Notes: generated from the letters alone by a model not told the origin. Shown: positions 7,350 to 14,702, counted from the stretch's first letter. The stretch is DNA of 19,440 nucleotides from Deltaproteobacteria bacterium (GCA_019310195.1 JAFDET010000024.1:1-19440); one strand, 5' to 3'. Numbers and translations: made by a program.

Positions 7350-8756
7350 CTAGGACTGGATGACCAGCTTCGAGAGGCTCGTCTTGCGCAGGTTCGTCTT
7401 CTGGATGGTGCGAACCAGCTCGGCCACCTTCTCGGTGTCCGTCTCGAACGGATTGTTGCAGATCACGCGCACGTTGAGAAGGTTGCCCAGGCGGATGTTC
7501 GACCAGTCCAGGTCGTACTGGATCGAGTTCTGGCGGGCCAGCTTGATGAACTCGCCGCGCATCTTGGCGCGCGTGTCCGGCGGCGGCTCGGTCTTGGCCT
7601 TGATGATCTGGTCATCGGCGACGATCCGCTCCACCGCGCCCTTCCGCTCGAGCAGGTAGTAGAGGCCCCGGTTCAGCCGGATGTCGTGGTACTGCAGGTC
7701 CAGCATGAAGACGCGCGGGTCGTTCCAGGTGAGATCCCGCTTCTCCAGGAACGAGTTGATCATGCGCCGCTTGATCACCCAGTCGATCTCGCGGGAGAGC
7801 TTGTCCGGGTCCGTGTCCAGGCAGTCCAGTACGTACTGCCACTTCTCCACAGCCTCCTTCAGCTCCTCCGAGACCGGATAGTGCTCGATGTACTTCTGGG
7901 CCATCTCGCAGTACTCGCGCTGGATCTCGATGGGCGAGTACTCGCGTCCGTTGTCCAGGCGCAGGCGCCGCTTGCACGTGGTGTCGTACGAGATGTCCTT
8001 GATGGCCTTCACCGGATTGCGCAGGGTGAAGTCCTTGTTGATGTAGTTGTCCTCGATCATCTGGAGCACGATCGCGCACGTGCCGATCTTCACGAAGTTG
8101 GTGTACTCGCACATGTTCGAGTCACCCACGATCACGTGGAGGCGGCGGTACTTCTCGCGGTCGGCGTGGGGCTCGTCGCGCGTGTTGATGATCGAACGGT
8201 CGTTGGTCGTGGTGCCCGAGATCTTCTGGTAGATGTGCTGGGCGCGTTGGCTGATGCAGTAGTGCACGCCGTCCTGGGTCTGGAAGACCTTGCCCGCGCC
8301 CGTGTAGATCTGGCGGGTGACCAGGAACGGAATCAGCTGCTCGGCCAGGTAGTAGAAGTCCACGTCACGGTCCACGAGGTAGTTCTCGTGGCAGCCGTAG
8401 CTGTTGCCGACGAAGTCCGTGTTGTTCTTGAAGATGGAGAGCTTCCCGGCGACGCGTTCCTCGCGGATCTTCTCCTCTGCGTAGTCCTGCAGGTCTTCCA
8501 GGATGCGCTCGCCGGCCTTGTCGTAGACGATCAGCTGCTTCGGGGAGGCGCACTCCGGCGTGGCGTACTCCGGGTGGCAGCCGGTGTCCTGGTAGAAGCG
8601 CGCGCCGTTCTCGAGGAACACGTTGAGGAAGTGCTCGGTGGTGATGAGCTTCTCGAAGAGAAAGCGGATCGCCTTCTCGACCGGAAGCGTCTTCCGGCCC
8701 TCAGGCGTGAAGATGATTCCGTACTCATTTTCGAGCCCGAAGATCCGCTTCTGCAC
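7350..8756 (-). CDS. pafA: Pup-protein ligase PafA
   Basis: This 468-aa enzyme is of the carboxylate-amine ligase (glutamine-synthetase-like) fold. It phosphorylates the C-terminal Glu of Pup with ATP and joins it to a substrate lysine, marking the protein for the proteasome. It begins MQKRIFGLENEYGI, as in Mycobacterium PafA (MQRRIMGIETEFG), with metal ligand Glu9 and catalytic Asp57 in NGARFYQD at the same residue numbers. Other shared blocks are HPEYATPEC, FKNNTDFVGNSYGCHENYL, IINTRDEPHADREKYRRLHVIVGDSNM, EIDWVIKRR and TRAKMRGEF. It lacks the loop before the catalytic Asp that marks Dop. The C-terminus runs slightly past the usual end (NLRKTSLSKLVIQS). The start is the GTG at 8756, with AGGGG about 12 nt upstream. 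It follows prcA by 38 nt across a small hairpin. Confidence 0.96.
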   Translation of the reverse strand: MQKRIFGLENEYGIIFTPEGRKTLPVEKAIRFLFEKLITTEHFLNVFLENGARFYQDTGCHPEYATPECASPKQLIVYDKAGERILEDLQDYAEEKIREERVAGKLSIFKNNTDFVGNSYGCHENYLVDRDVDFYYLAEQLIPFLVTRQIYTGAGKVFQTQDGVHYCISQRAQHIYQKISGTTTNDRSIINTRDEPHADREKYRRLHVIVGDSNMCEYTNFVKIGTCAIVLQMIEDNYINKDFTLRNPVKAIKDISYDTTCKRRLRLDNGREYSPIEIQREYCEMAQKYIEHYPVSEELKEAVEKWQYVLDCLDTDPDKLSREIDWVIKRRMINSFLEKRDLTWNDPRVFMLDLQYHDIRLNRGLYYLLERKGAVERIVADDQIIKAKTEPPPDTRAKMRGEFIKLARQNSIQYDLDWSNIRLGNLLNVRVICNNPFETDTEKVAELVRTIQKTNLRKTSLSKLVIQS

Positions 8757-8776
8757 GACGTTCGTTCGCCCCTAAG

Positions 8777-8794
8777 GCCCCGAACGGACGGGGC
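8777..8794 (-). other. Hairpin directly after the prcA stop
   Basis: GCCCCG (8777-8782) pairs with CGGGGC (8789-8794) around a 6-nt loop, touching the prcA stop codon at 8795-8797 and lying about 20 nt upstream of the pafA GTG. There is no U-tract, so full termination is unlikely. It could be an mRNA-processing or stability element that sets the ratio of core particle to ligase. This is the largest gap between genes in the cluster (38 nt). Confidence 0.45.
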
Positions 8795-9493
8795 TCACCC
8801 TTCCAGGATACCTTGTAACTCTTCGGCAGACAGGCGTCTGAACTTGCGACCTGCGCGCTCCCGATCGAGGACTGCCACCTCGAGATTCGCGGGAGAAACG
8901 CGGTCGCCATTGGTCGCTCGCTCCAGAGTGCTGCGACCCAGCTGCACCGCGTCCCCGAGGGGTTGGCTGCTGCTGTAGTTGGCCTGGAGGTGCGCCTCGA
9001 GGTTCTCGACGGTCCCGCCGATGACGCAGAATCCCTGGTGGTCCGTGATGCTGCCGTCGAACTGCACCCGGTAGATCGAGTTCTCCTCGTGGCCTTCGAA
9101 GCGGGGGTCGCCCACCTCCACCACCACGATCTCCACCTCCAACGGCTTCATCTGGTTGGTGAACACGTCGCCGATGGCCTGGGAGTAGGCGTTGGCCAGC
9201 GACTTGCCGCGCACGTCGTCGCGGCTGTAGGAGTAGCCTTTCATGTCCGCGTAGCGGATGCCCACCTTCCGCAGCTGGTCGAACTCGCTGAACTTGCCGA
9301 CCCCGGCGAAGCCGATGCGGTCGTAGATTTCGCCGATCTTGGACAGGCTGGCCGACGGGTTCTCGGCCATGAGCAGGATCCCGTCGGCGTACTCCAACGT
9401 GACGATCGACTTGCCGCGGCCGATGCCCTTGCGGGCGTACTCGGCCTTGTCGGCCATGAGCTGTTCGGGAGAGACGTAGAACGGCATCGACAT
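8795..9493 (-). CDS. prcA: Proteasome alpha subunit PrcA
   Basis: This 232-aa Ntn-fold alpha subunit makes the two outer heptameric rings of the 20S core, which gate entry to the proteolytic chamber and receive Mpa. The N-terminus MSMPFYVSPEQLMADKAEYARKGI matches the actinobacterial gating segment (MSFPYFISPEQAM...ARKGIARAKS). ENPSASLSKIGEIYDRIGFAGVGKFSEFDQLR, DVRGKSLANAYSQ and DGSITDHQGFCVIGG are further family blocks. As expected for an alpha subunit, there is no propeptide or catalytic N-terminal Thr. The C-terminal tail is shorter than in Mycobacterium, ending at LSAEELQGILEG. The ATG at 9493 is 4 nt after the prcB stop, which suggests coupled translation and near-equal synthesis of the two subunits; a second in-frame ATG lies 6 nt further on. 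Confidence 0.96.
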   Translation of the reverse strand: MSMPFYVSPEQLMADKAEYARKGIGRGKSIVTLEYADGILLMAENPSASLSKIGEIYDRIGFAGVGKFSEFDQLRKVGIRYADMKGYSYSRDDVRGKSLANAYSQAIGDVFTNQMKPLEVEIVVVEVGDPRFEGHEENSIYRVQFDGSITDHQGFCVIGGTVENLEAHLQANYSSSQPLGDAVQLGRSTLERATNGDRVSPANLEVAVLDRERAGRKFRRLSAEELQGILEG

Positions 9494-9497
9494 GGGA

Positions 9498-10292
9498 TCA
9501 GCCTCGCTGCCTGTCGGATTCGACGATCGCCCGGTGCACGCCGGCGATCTCGGACTCTTCGACGTTTTCGATGCCTGGGCCGGTGCAGATCTTCACGATT
9601 GGATAGATGCCGCGCTCCAGGTCGACGCCGCCCGTGGCGCGATCCTCGTCCGCGGCAGCGCGCAGCGCCTCCAGCGCCGTGCGCAGACCGTCTTCGCGGG
9701 AGAGGTCGGGACGCCAGGCCTTCTTCAGGCTCTCCTTGGCGAAGATGCCGCCGGACCCGGAGGCCTCGATCTCGGTCTCTTCGTAGCGGCCGCCGGTGAT
9801 GTCGAACTTCCACAGGCGCCCGACCTTGCGCCGGGTGTCGTAGCCGGCGAAGAGCGGCACCACGGCCAGCCCTTGCATGGCCGCGGGCAGGTTCTGCCGG
9901 ACCATCTGCGAGAGCTTGTTGGCCTTGCCTTCCAGCTCGAGCGACTCGCCTTCGATCTTCTCGTAGTGCTCGAGCTCGACGCCCAGCAAGCGCGCCATCT
10001 CGATGGCCGGCCCGGCCGCGCCCGCGATGGCGATGAGCGAGTGGTCGTCGGTGGCGAACACCTTCTCCACCTCGCGCGAGGCCACTTGGTAACCGGCCGT
10101 GGCCAGCCGATCGCCGGCCACCAGCACGCCATCGCCCAGCCGCAGCGCCAGCACCGTGGTGCCGTGGGGCGCCTCGATGATGGCTTTCTGCGCTTTCTGC
10201 GCCAGGTCGGCGAAGTCGACCTTGATGTGCGTGAAGTCGATGTCCAGCAGCTCGGAGAAACTCGAGCCCTGATAACGTCCCCGGAACGGCAC
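9498..10292 (-). CDS. prcB: Proteasome beta subunit PrcB (catalytic)
   Basis: This 264-aa precursor is the threonine protease of the inner rings of the 20S core. The sequence APHGTTVLAL gives a self-cleavage site between Gly44 and Thr45, hence a 44-residue propeptide, somewhat shorter than the 57 residues in M. tuberculosis. Counting from Thr45 as T1, Asp17 (VAGDR) and Lys33 (EVEKVF) fall at the canonical catalytic positions. GTAGPAIEMAR-like (AGAAGPAIEMARLLGVELEHYEK), RQNLPAAMQGL, GSGGIFAKESLKK and DRATGGVDLERGIYP are typical family blocks. The start is the GTG at 10292, preceded by AGGGGGG about 4 nt upstream. It lies 35 nt after pup and 4 nt before prcA. The T1/D17/K33 set predicts an active protease. 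Confidence 0.97.
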   Translation of the reverse strand: MPFRGRYQGSSFSELLDIDFTHIKVDFADLAQKAQKAIIEAPHGTTVLALRLGDGVLVAGDRLATAGYQVASREVEKVFATDDHSLIAIAGAAGPAIEMARLLGVELEHYEKIEGESLELEGKANKLSQMVRQNLPAAMQGLAVVPLFAGYDTRRKVGRLWKFDITGGRYEETEIEASGSGGIFAKESLKKAWRPDLSREDGLRTALEALRAAADEDRATGGVDLERGIYPIVKICTGPGIENVEESEIAGVHRAIVESDRQRG

Positions 10293-10327
10293 CGATCCCC
10301 CCTCTCGATGGCGCCAGTCGCGTCGTG

Positions 10328-10591
10328 CTACTGGCCGCCTCGCTGGACGTAGTTCTTGACGAACTCCTCGGCATTCTCTTCCAGGACTTCGTCGATCTCA
10401 TCGACCAACGCGTCCATCTCCGCCTTGAGTTCCTCGCCCTTTTCCTTGAGCTTCTGCCCGCCTTCGGCGTCGCCGCCGTCGTCCCCGCCGTCGCCGCCCC
10501 CCTTCTGCTTTTGCGTCGACTCCGCGGCGCCGAACCTCGCCAGCAGACGTTCGTCGGCGTTGGGTACGCGGGTATTTGCAATTCGTGCCAT
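10328..10591 (-). CDS. pup: Prokaryotic ubiquitin-like protein Pup, GGQ form
   Basis: This 87-aa, largely disordered modifier is ligated to lysines by PafA and recognised by Mpa. The C-terminal part DEIDEVLEENAEEFVKNYVQRGGQ is nearly the mycobacterial sequence (DEIDDVLEENAEDFVRAYVQKGGQ). The final Gln means that Dop must deamidate it to Glu before use. Residues 46-75 (Lys/Glu/Leu-rich) correspond to the helix that pairs with the Mpa coiled coil. Residues 31-45 form a Gly/Asp-rich spacer. The first 24 residues (MARIANTRVPNADERLLARF and four more) have no counterpart in the 64-residue M. tuberculosis Pup. The start is secure, with a perfect AGGAGGT 4 nt upstream of the ATG at 10591. It lies between dop and prcB, as in Actinobacteria. 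Confidence 0.96.
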   Translation of the reverse strand: MARIANTRVPNADERLLARFGAAESTQKQKGGGDGGDDGGDAEGGQKLKEKGEELKAEMDALVDEIDEVLEENAEEFVKNYVQRGGQ

Positions 10592-10595
10592 GGGG

Positions 10596-10602
10596 ACCTC
10601 CT
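10596..10602 (-). promoter_or_regulatory. Strong Shine-Dalgarno of pup
   Basis: On the minus strand AGGAGGT is followed by CCCC and the pup ATG. It is the best ribosome-binding site in the cluster and fits the need for far more Pup than enzyme. It also fixes the Pup start and thereby supports the long N-terminus. The site begins 8 nt after the dop stop codon. Confidence 0.85.
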
Positions 10603-10609
10603 GGGCGGG

Positions 10610-12094
10610 CTACGCCCGCAGGTTCTTGACAAGCTCCGCGGCTGACGTGGAAGACGAGAGCAGGTCCTCCACGTGCTCCTTGGAGCCCTTGAGCGGTTCA
10701 GCCATCAGGATGCGCTTGATGGGTTCATCGCCGATGCCGAACGAGATGGAGTCCCAGTTGACGCCGAAGACCTGGTCCGGAAAGCGCCGCAGGCATTCGC
10801 CGCGGAAGTACGCCCGCGTATCCTCGGGCGGCTTCTGGATCGCGGCGGTGATCTCGTCGTCGTCCGCGGTCCGCTCCACCTGGCCCTTTCGCTCCAGCAG
10901 GTAGTAAAGCCCCTTGTCCGGGCGGATGTCATGGTACTGGAGATCCATCATCTCCACCTGGGGCGAGCCCCAGTCTGCGCCCTTCCGATCCATGAAGTTC
11001 TCGATGAGGGCCTTCTTGATCACCCAGTCGATCTCGCGCGACAGCTCCATTGGATCGCGTTCCAGGCGCTCCAGCACGTACTGCCACTTGACCAGCACGT
11101 CCTTGGTGATGGGGTCGATCTCGCGCGAGGAAGTATAGGCCAGCGCCATCTCCAGGAATTCCCTCTGGAGCTGCACGGCGGTCACCTTGGGTCCGCGGTC
11201 GAGCTGTACCTCGAGCTTGCAGCTGGGATCGTGTGAGATCTCCCGGATGGCGCGTACAGGGTCCCGAAGCGACACGTCCCGGGTGATGGCGCCGTCCTCG
11301 ATCATCGCCAGCACCAGGGCGGTTGCGCCGTTGCGCAGGTAGATCGTGTACTCGCTCATGTTGGCGTCGCCCACGATCACGTGGAGGCGCCGGTACTTCT
11401 CGCGGTCGGCGTGGGGCTCGTCCCGGGTGTTGATGATCGGCCGCTTGACCATGGTGTCCAGCGCCACTTCGGTCTCGAAGAAGTCCGAGCGCTGGGCCAG
11501 CTGGTAGTCGCAGGGCTGGCTCCGGTTCTCGCTGCCCACCTTGCCGGCGCCGGTATAGACCTGCCGGGTGGCGAAGAAGGGCAGCAGGTGCTCGACGATC
11601 TGCTTGAAGGACGTGCGCCGGTCCATCAAGTAGTTCTCGTGCGAGCCGTAGCTGTTGCCCTTGCGGTCGCTGTTGTTCTTGTAGATCAGCATCTGCGTGC
11701 CCTTGGGCAGCAGCGCCTGGGCCTCGCGTCGGCTGATCTCCACGATTCGCTCGCCGGCCTTCTCGTGGACGACCAGATCGCGGACGTTGGTCACCTCCGG
11801 GCAGGAGTACTCGGGATGGGCGTGATCGACGTAGTAGCGGGCTCCGTTGATCAGCGTCTTGTTGCGGGCGATGTTCTCCTGCTGGTTGGGCGTGTATTTC
11901 TCGCCCTCCACCTGGAACCCGCGGGCGTCGGCCAGGGGGTTCTCCTGGTCGTAGTCCCACAGGATCTTGGCGTCGTGGTCCTCGCGGTAGGCGTTGACCA
12001 GCAGCACGCAGCTCGAAATCGGATCGAAGTCGCGATCGTTGCGTACGGTGATGCCGTACTCGATCTCCGTGCCCATCACCTTGGGTACTGCCAT
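10610..12094 (-). CDS. dop: Pup deamidase/depupylase Dop
   Basis: This 494-aa enzyme is the paralogue of PafA with the opposite job. It deamidates the C-terminal Gln of Pup to Glu and also cleaves Pup from modified proteins. It begins with GTEIEYGI (metal ligand Glu10) and has Asp90 in NGARYYVDHAHPEYS as the catalytic aspartate. Between DARGF and NGARYY it keeps an insertion (about residues 61-80) corresponding to the Dop loop, absent from PafA. Dop-type blocks include YKNNSDRKGNSYGSHENYLMDRRT, QLAQRSDFFETEV, DTRAYFRGECLRRF and EPLKGSKEHVEDLL, which match Mycobacterium Dop closely. The ATG at 12094 has GGAG about 7 nt upstream; the later in-frame ATG at 12076 would remove little. It follows mpa by 34 nt and precedes pup by 18 nt. 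Confidence 0.96.
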   Translation of the reverse strand: MAVPKVMGTEIEYGITVRNDRDFDPISSCVLLVNAYREDHDAKILWDYDQENPLADARGFQVEGEKYTPNQQENIARNKTLINGARYYVDHAHPEYSCPEVTNVRDLVVHEKAGERIVEISRREAQALLPKGTQMLIYKNNSDRKGNSYGSHENYLMDRRTSFKQIVEHLLPFFATRQVYTGAGKVGSENRSQPCDYQLAQRSDFFETEVALDTMVKRPIINTRDEPHADREKYRRLHVIVGDANMSEYTIYLRNGATALVLAMIEDGAITRDVSLRDPVRAIREISHDPSCKLEVQLDRGPKVTAVQLQREFLEMALAYTSSREIDPITKDVLVKWQYVLERLERDPMELSREIDWVIKKALIENFMDRKGADWGSPQVEMMDLQYHDIRPDKGLYYLLERKGQVERTADDDEITAAIQKPPEDTRAYFRGECLRRFPDQVFGVNWDSISFGIGDEPIKRILMAEPLKGSKEHVEDLLSSSTSAAELVKNLRA

Positions 12095-12128
12095 CGCGTC
12101 TCCGCTCGGGTGGGCGAACCCCCCGCGC

Positions 12129-14000
12129 CTACAGGTACTGCCCCGAGGTGATGTTCTCGATCACGCGCTCGTCGCGGGTGATGTTGGTCATCAGCGTGCG
12201 TACGTTGATGATGCGCTCGCCCTTGCGGCCCGAGATCCGCGCCCAGTCGTCCGGGTTGGTGGTGTTCGGGAGATCCTCGTTCTCCTTGAACTCCTCCTGG
12301 ACGGCCTCGATCAGGTCGCTGACCTTCACGCCGCGCTCGCCGTGGTCGATGATCCGCTTCACGGCCTTCTTCTTGGCCCGCGCGACGATGTTCTCGATCA
12401 TCGCGCCGCTGGAGAAGTCCTTGAAGTAGAAGATCTCCCGCTCGCCCTTGGCGTAGGTGACCTCGAGGAACTTGTTCTCCTCGCCGGTGGCGTACATCCG
12501 GTCGATCGTGTCGCCGATCATGCCCTTTACGATCTTGGCCGGATCACTTCCATACCGCTCCTGCGACTCGAGGTGGAACGGCAGGTCTTCGATCAGGTAC
12601 TTGGTGAAGATCTCTCGCGCAGCCTCTCGATCCGGGCGGTGCACCTTCACCTTCAGGTCCAGCCGGCCCGGGCGGAGCACCGCCGGGTCGATCAGGTCCT
12701 GCCGGTTGCTGGCGCCGATCACGATCACGTTCTTCAGCGACTCCACGCCGTCGATCTCCGACAGGAACTGGGCCACCACGGTGGCTTCCATGTCCGACGA
12801 GATCCCCGAGCCGCGCATGCGGAACAGCGAGTCCATCTCGTCGAAGAAGATCACGACGGGGACGTCCTCGCTGGCCTTCTCGCGCGCCTTGCCGAAGACC
12901 TCGCGGATCTTGTGCTCGGTCTCGCCCACGTACTTGTTCAGGAGCTCCGGCCCCTTCACGTTGAGGAAGTACGCGGTCGTGGCCTTTCCGGTCCGGGCCT
13001 CGATGCTCTTGGCCAGGCTGTTGGCCACCGCCTTGGCGATCAGCGTCTTGCCGCAGCCCGGGGGGCCGTAGAGCAGGATCCCCTTCGGCGGCGAGAGCTT
13101 GTGCTCGGCGAACACGTCCGGGTGCGTGTACGGCAGCTCGATGGAGTCCTTCAGGATTCCGATCTGCTCCGCCAGGCCGCCGATGTCCTCGTAGGTGACG
13201 TCGGGCACCTCCTCCAGCACCACCTCTTCGACCGACGACTTGGGCATCTTCTCGAAGGCGTACTGGGTGCGCGTGTCCACCAGCAGCGCGTCGCCCACCT
13301 TGATCTTCTCGTGACGCAGCGGAGACGCCAGCGACACCACGCGCTGGTCGTCCGTGTGGCCCAGGACGATGATGCGCTGGTCCTCCAGGACGTCCACCAC
13401 TTTGCAGATCTCGCCGCGGCTGGTGAAGCCGGCCGGCTCGACCACGTTGAATGCCTCGTTGAGGACCACCAGCTGGCCTTCCTCGATCTGGAACGGGTCC
13501 AGGTTGGGATGCGAGTTCACCCGCATGGCCTTCCCATCCACGAGGATCTCGACGGTCCCGTCCTTGTTGGCCCGCTGGAACACGCCGTAGGAGTTGGGCG
13601 GTGCACACAGCTTGTCGACCTCCTCCTTGAGGAGCTCGATCTGCTGCTTGGCCTCTTGGAGCGTGCCGACCAGCTTCTCGTTCTGGCGCTCGGAGTCGTA
13701 GAGCTGCTCGCGGGTCAGGTCGTAGCGCCGGCGCAGCGCCTCGAACTCCGCCAGCACGCGATCCAGCCGCCGGCGGAACTCGGACGAGTCGCTGCCGAAG
13801 AAACGCGCGGCGTCCCGGAGGGTCTCGATCTCCTCCTGGTAGTTGCCGGCACCGCTGCGATCCGCCTCACTGGGCCGCGGACCGGCCGGGGTGATCCGGC
13901 GCATCACGTCGCGCACGAAGCCCTTCCTGCCCGAACCCGAACCGCCCGAACCCGAACCACCTGAACCCGAACCACCTGAACCCGAATCAAACTCGCTCAT
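12129..14000 (-). CDS. mpa: Proteasome-activating AAA ATPase Mpa/ARC
   Basis: This 623-aa subunit forms the hexameric unfoldase that captures pupylated proteins by its coiled coil and threads them into the 20S core. Residues 1-24 are a Gly-Ser repeat. A basic segment follows, then a coiled coil (about 54-132) that binds Pup, then the tandem OB-type domains (about 133-255). The AAA module has Walker A GPPGCGKT (312-319), Walker B VVIFFDEMDS (382-391) and the arginine finger region LRPGRLD. The last residues are GQYL, the core-docking tail of actinobacterial Mpa. I chose the ATG at 14000, preceded by GAGGAGAGGG; a GTG at 14048 is in frame but lacks a good site. It is the first gene of the cluster, behind about 700 bp without genes. 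The symbol arc is also used. Confidence 0.96.
   Translation of the reverse strand: MSEFDSGSGGSGSGGSGSGGSGSGRKGFVRDVMRRITPAGPRPSEADRSGAGNYQEEIETLRDAARFFGSDSSEFRRRLDRVLAEFEALRRRYDLTREQLYDSERQNEKLVGTLQEAKQQIELLKEEVDKLCAPPNSYGVFQRANKDGTVEILVDGKAMRVNSHPNLDPFQIEEGQLVVLNEAFNVVEPAGFTSRGEICKVVDVLEDQRIIVLGHTDDQRVVSLASPLRHEKIKVGDALLVDTRTQYAFEKMPKSSVEEVVLEEVPDVTYEDIGGLAEQIGILKDSIELPYTHPDVFAEHKLSPPKGILLYGPPGCGKTLIAKAVANSLAKSIEARTGKATTAYFLNVKGPELLNKYVGETEHKIREVFGKAREKASEDVPVVIFFDEMDSLFRMRGSGISSDMEATVVAQFLSEIDGVESLKNVIVIGASNRQDLIDPAVLRPGRLDLKVKVHRPDREAAREIFTKYLIEDLPFHLESQERYGSDPAKIVKGMIGDTIDRMYATGEENKFLEVTYAKGEREIFYFKDFSSGAMIENIVARAKKKAVKRIIDHGERGVKVSDLIEAVQEEFKENEDLPNTTNPDDWARISGRKGERIINVRTLMTNITRDERVIENITSGQYL
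13931..13990. repeat. Four tandem 15-bp units in the mpa 5' end
   Basis: Four copies of a 15-bp unit (consensus ccgaacccgaaccac on the plus strand) run without gaps; copies 1-3 differ by one or two bases and the last is degraded at its end. Read on the minus strand they encode the Gly-Ser run SGSGG repeated near the Mpa N-terminus. The unit is a multiple of three, so copy-number change would lengthen or shorten the linker without breaking the frame. Confidence 0.85.
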
Positions 14001-14368
14001 TCCGCCCTCTCCTCGTGCACCGAGGTGCTTGCCTGCGGGGGGAACCACATCTGCGTTCTTCCATGTGCAAGGCGCGTGCCGTGCCGGTTGGTCCCCAAGG
14101 GCAGCGGAAAAGCATCCGCAAGAGCGGGCTGGAGGGCCGAGCTGCGCGCGCCTGAAACGCTACCAGAAGGCCCTTTCGGCGCAGGGTAGACCCCACGCCC
14201 AGGTGAACCGAGGTAGGGAGCTTCATCCACGCAGAGGCTCCGGAGAGGGCGAGCACTCGGCATGCCGCACGCGGCGATCGCAGGCCGTACACCAAGCTGC
14301 GCCCCATTGCTCGAGCAGATTCTCAGGAAGCCCGAAGCCCTCGAAATTACGCCCATTTTGACCATTCG

Positions 14369-14397
14369 AGTGTATCCAGCGGCTCCGGCACGCGCAA
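14369..14397 (-). promoter_or_regulatory. Weak candidate promoter for the proteasome cluster
   Basis: On the minus strand TTGCGC (14397-14392), a 17-bp spacer and TACACT (14374-14369) resemble a sigma70 promoter, matching 3 of 6 and 4 of 6 consensus bases. It would give an mpa leader of about 360 nt. It was found by eye and better sites may exist; such matches arise often by chance. Confidence 0.2.
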
Positions 14398-14534
14398 GCG
14401 CAGGCGACACGCAGCCGGGGCCCTCAGGCCCCCGCGTTGCCAGCGGGAAAACGGGTCCGGAACCGGGTTAGATGCCCCAAGCGGCAGCTTCGTGACCCGG
14501 GCCCGGCCGCCACCGCTTCCGGTTGCCGGAGGCC

Positions 14535-14559
14535 TGCCGCCTTGCGATGCAAGGCGGCA
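14535..14559. other. Perfect 11-bp hairpin, 3-nt loop
   Basis: TGCCGCCTTGC (14535-14545) pairs exactly with GCAAGGCGGCA (14549-14559) around the loop GAT. It is the second strong stem met by transcripts leaving lolA and lies next to a weaker stem at 14515-14533. No U-run follows on the minus strand, while on the plus strand a short TTTT occurs 16 nt later. It may be a back-up terminator or a repeat-derived element. Confidence 0.6.
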
Positions 14560-14637
14560 CACGATCTGCCGGGCTTTTGACAGGAGCGTCGGAAGACCGC
14601 CGTTGGGAAGGAGGCTCTGGGGTGCGCTGATCTTTGC

Positions 14638-14667
14638 GCAGCGGGCTTCCCGGTGGAAGCCCGCTGC
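14638..14667. terminator. Perfect 13-bp hairpin downstream of lolA
   Basis: GCAGCGGGCTTCC (14638-14650) pairs exactly with GGAAGCCCGCTGC (14655-14667) across the 4-nt loop CGGT. It begins 36 nt past the lolA stop on the minus strand, a typical place for the end of the ftsK-lolA transcript. There is no U-tract, so it would act as a non-canonical (I-shaped) or Rho-assisted terminator, or as a 3'-end stabiliser. It should isolate the lolA unit from the proteasome cluster. Confidence 0.5.
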
Positions 14668-14702
14668 CCAGGGTGGGCAAATTCGCAGGATCGCAAGAGC
14701 GG

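Larger units (their letters stand above)
14001..14702. other. 700-bp intergenic region upstream of the proteasome cluster
   Basis: No convincing gene is present. The short frames here have poor starts, Arg/Pro/Ser-rich low-information translations and no family resemblance. The lolA side (14400-14670) is crowded with inverted repeats, four of them listed here or separately: GGGGCC/GGCCCC at 14417-14432, GCTTCCGG/CCGGAGGC at 14515-14533 (one G-T pair), and the two strong hairpins at 14535-14559 and 14638-14667. The mpa side must carry the proteasome promoter, and one weak candidate is given at 14369-14397. I looked for tRNA, tmRNA, SRP RNA and RNase P RNA signatures and saw none. A long 5' leader for mpa or an unknown small RNA remains possible. 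Confidence 0.55.

Noticed and set aside
6924..8978. 684-codon plus-strand frame across pafA and its neighbours
   Set aside because: Its Leu/Val/Asp-rich translation is the antisense of conserved proteasome genes, a known effect of high GC content.
11994..13964. 656-codon plus-strand frame opposite mpa
   Set aside because: It is opposite a certain AAA ATPase gene, has no motif of its own and no good ribosome-binding site.
13997..14410. 137-codon minus-strand frame upstream of mpa
   Set aside because: The composition is Ser/Arg/Pro-rich without hydrophobic patterning, and the start lacks a ribosome-binding site. It overlaps the mpa start, so non-coding leader is more likely.
14001..14702. Possible structural RNA gene (SRP RNA, RNase P RNA, tmRNA, tRNA)
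   Set aside because: I looked for their conserved cores on both strands and found none; the hairpins alone do not define an RNA family.
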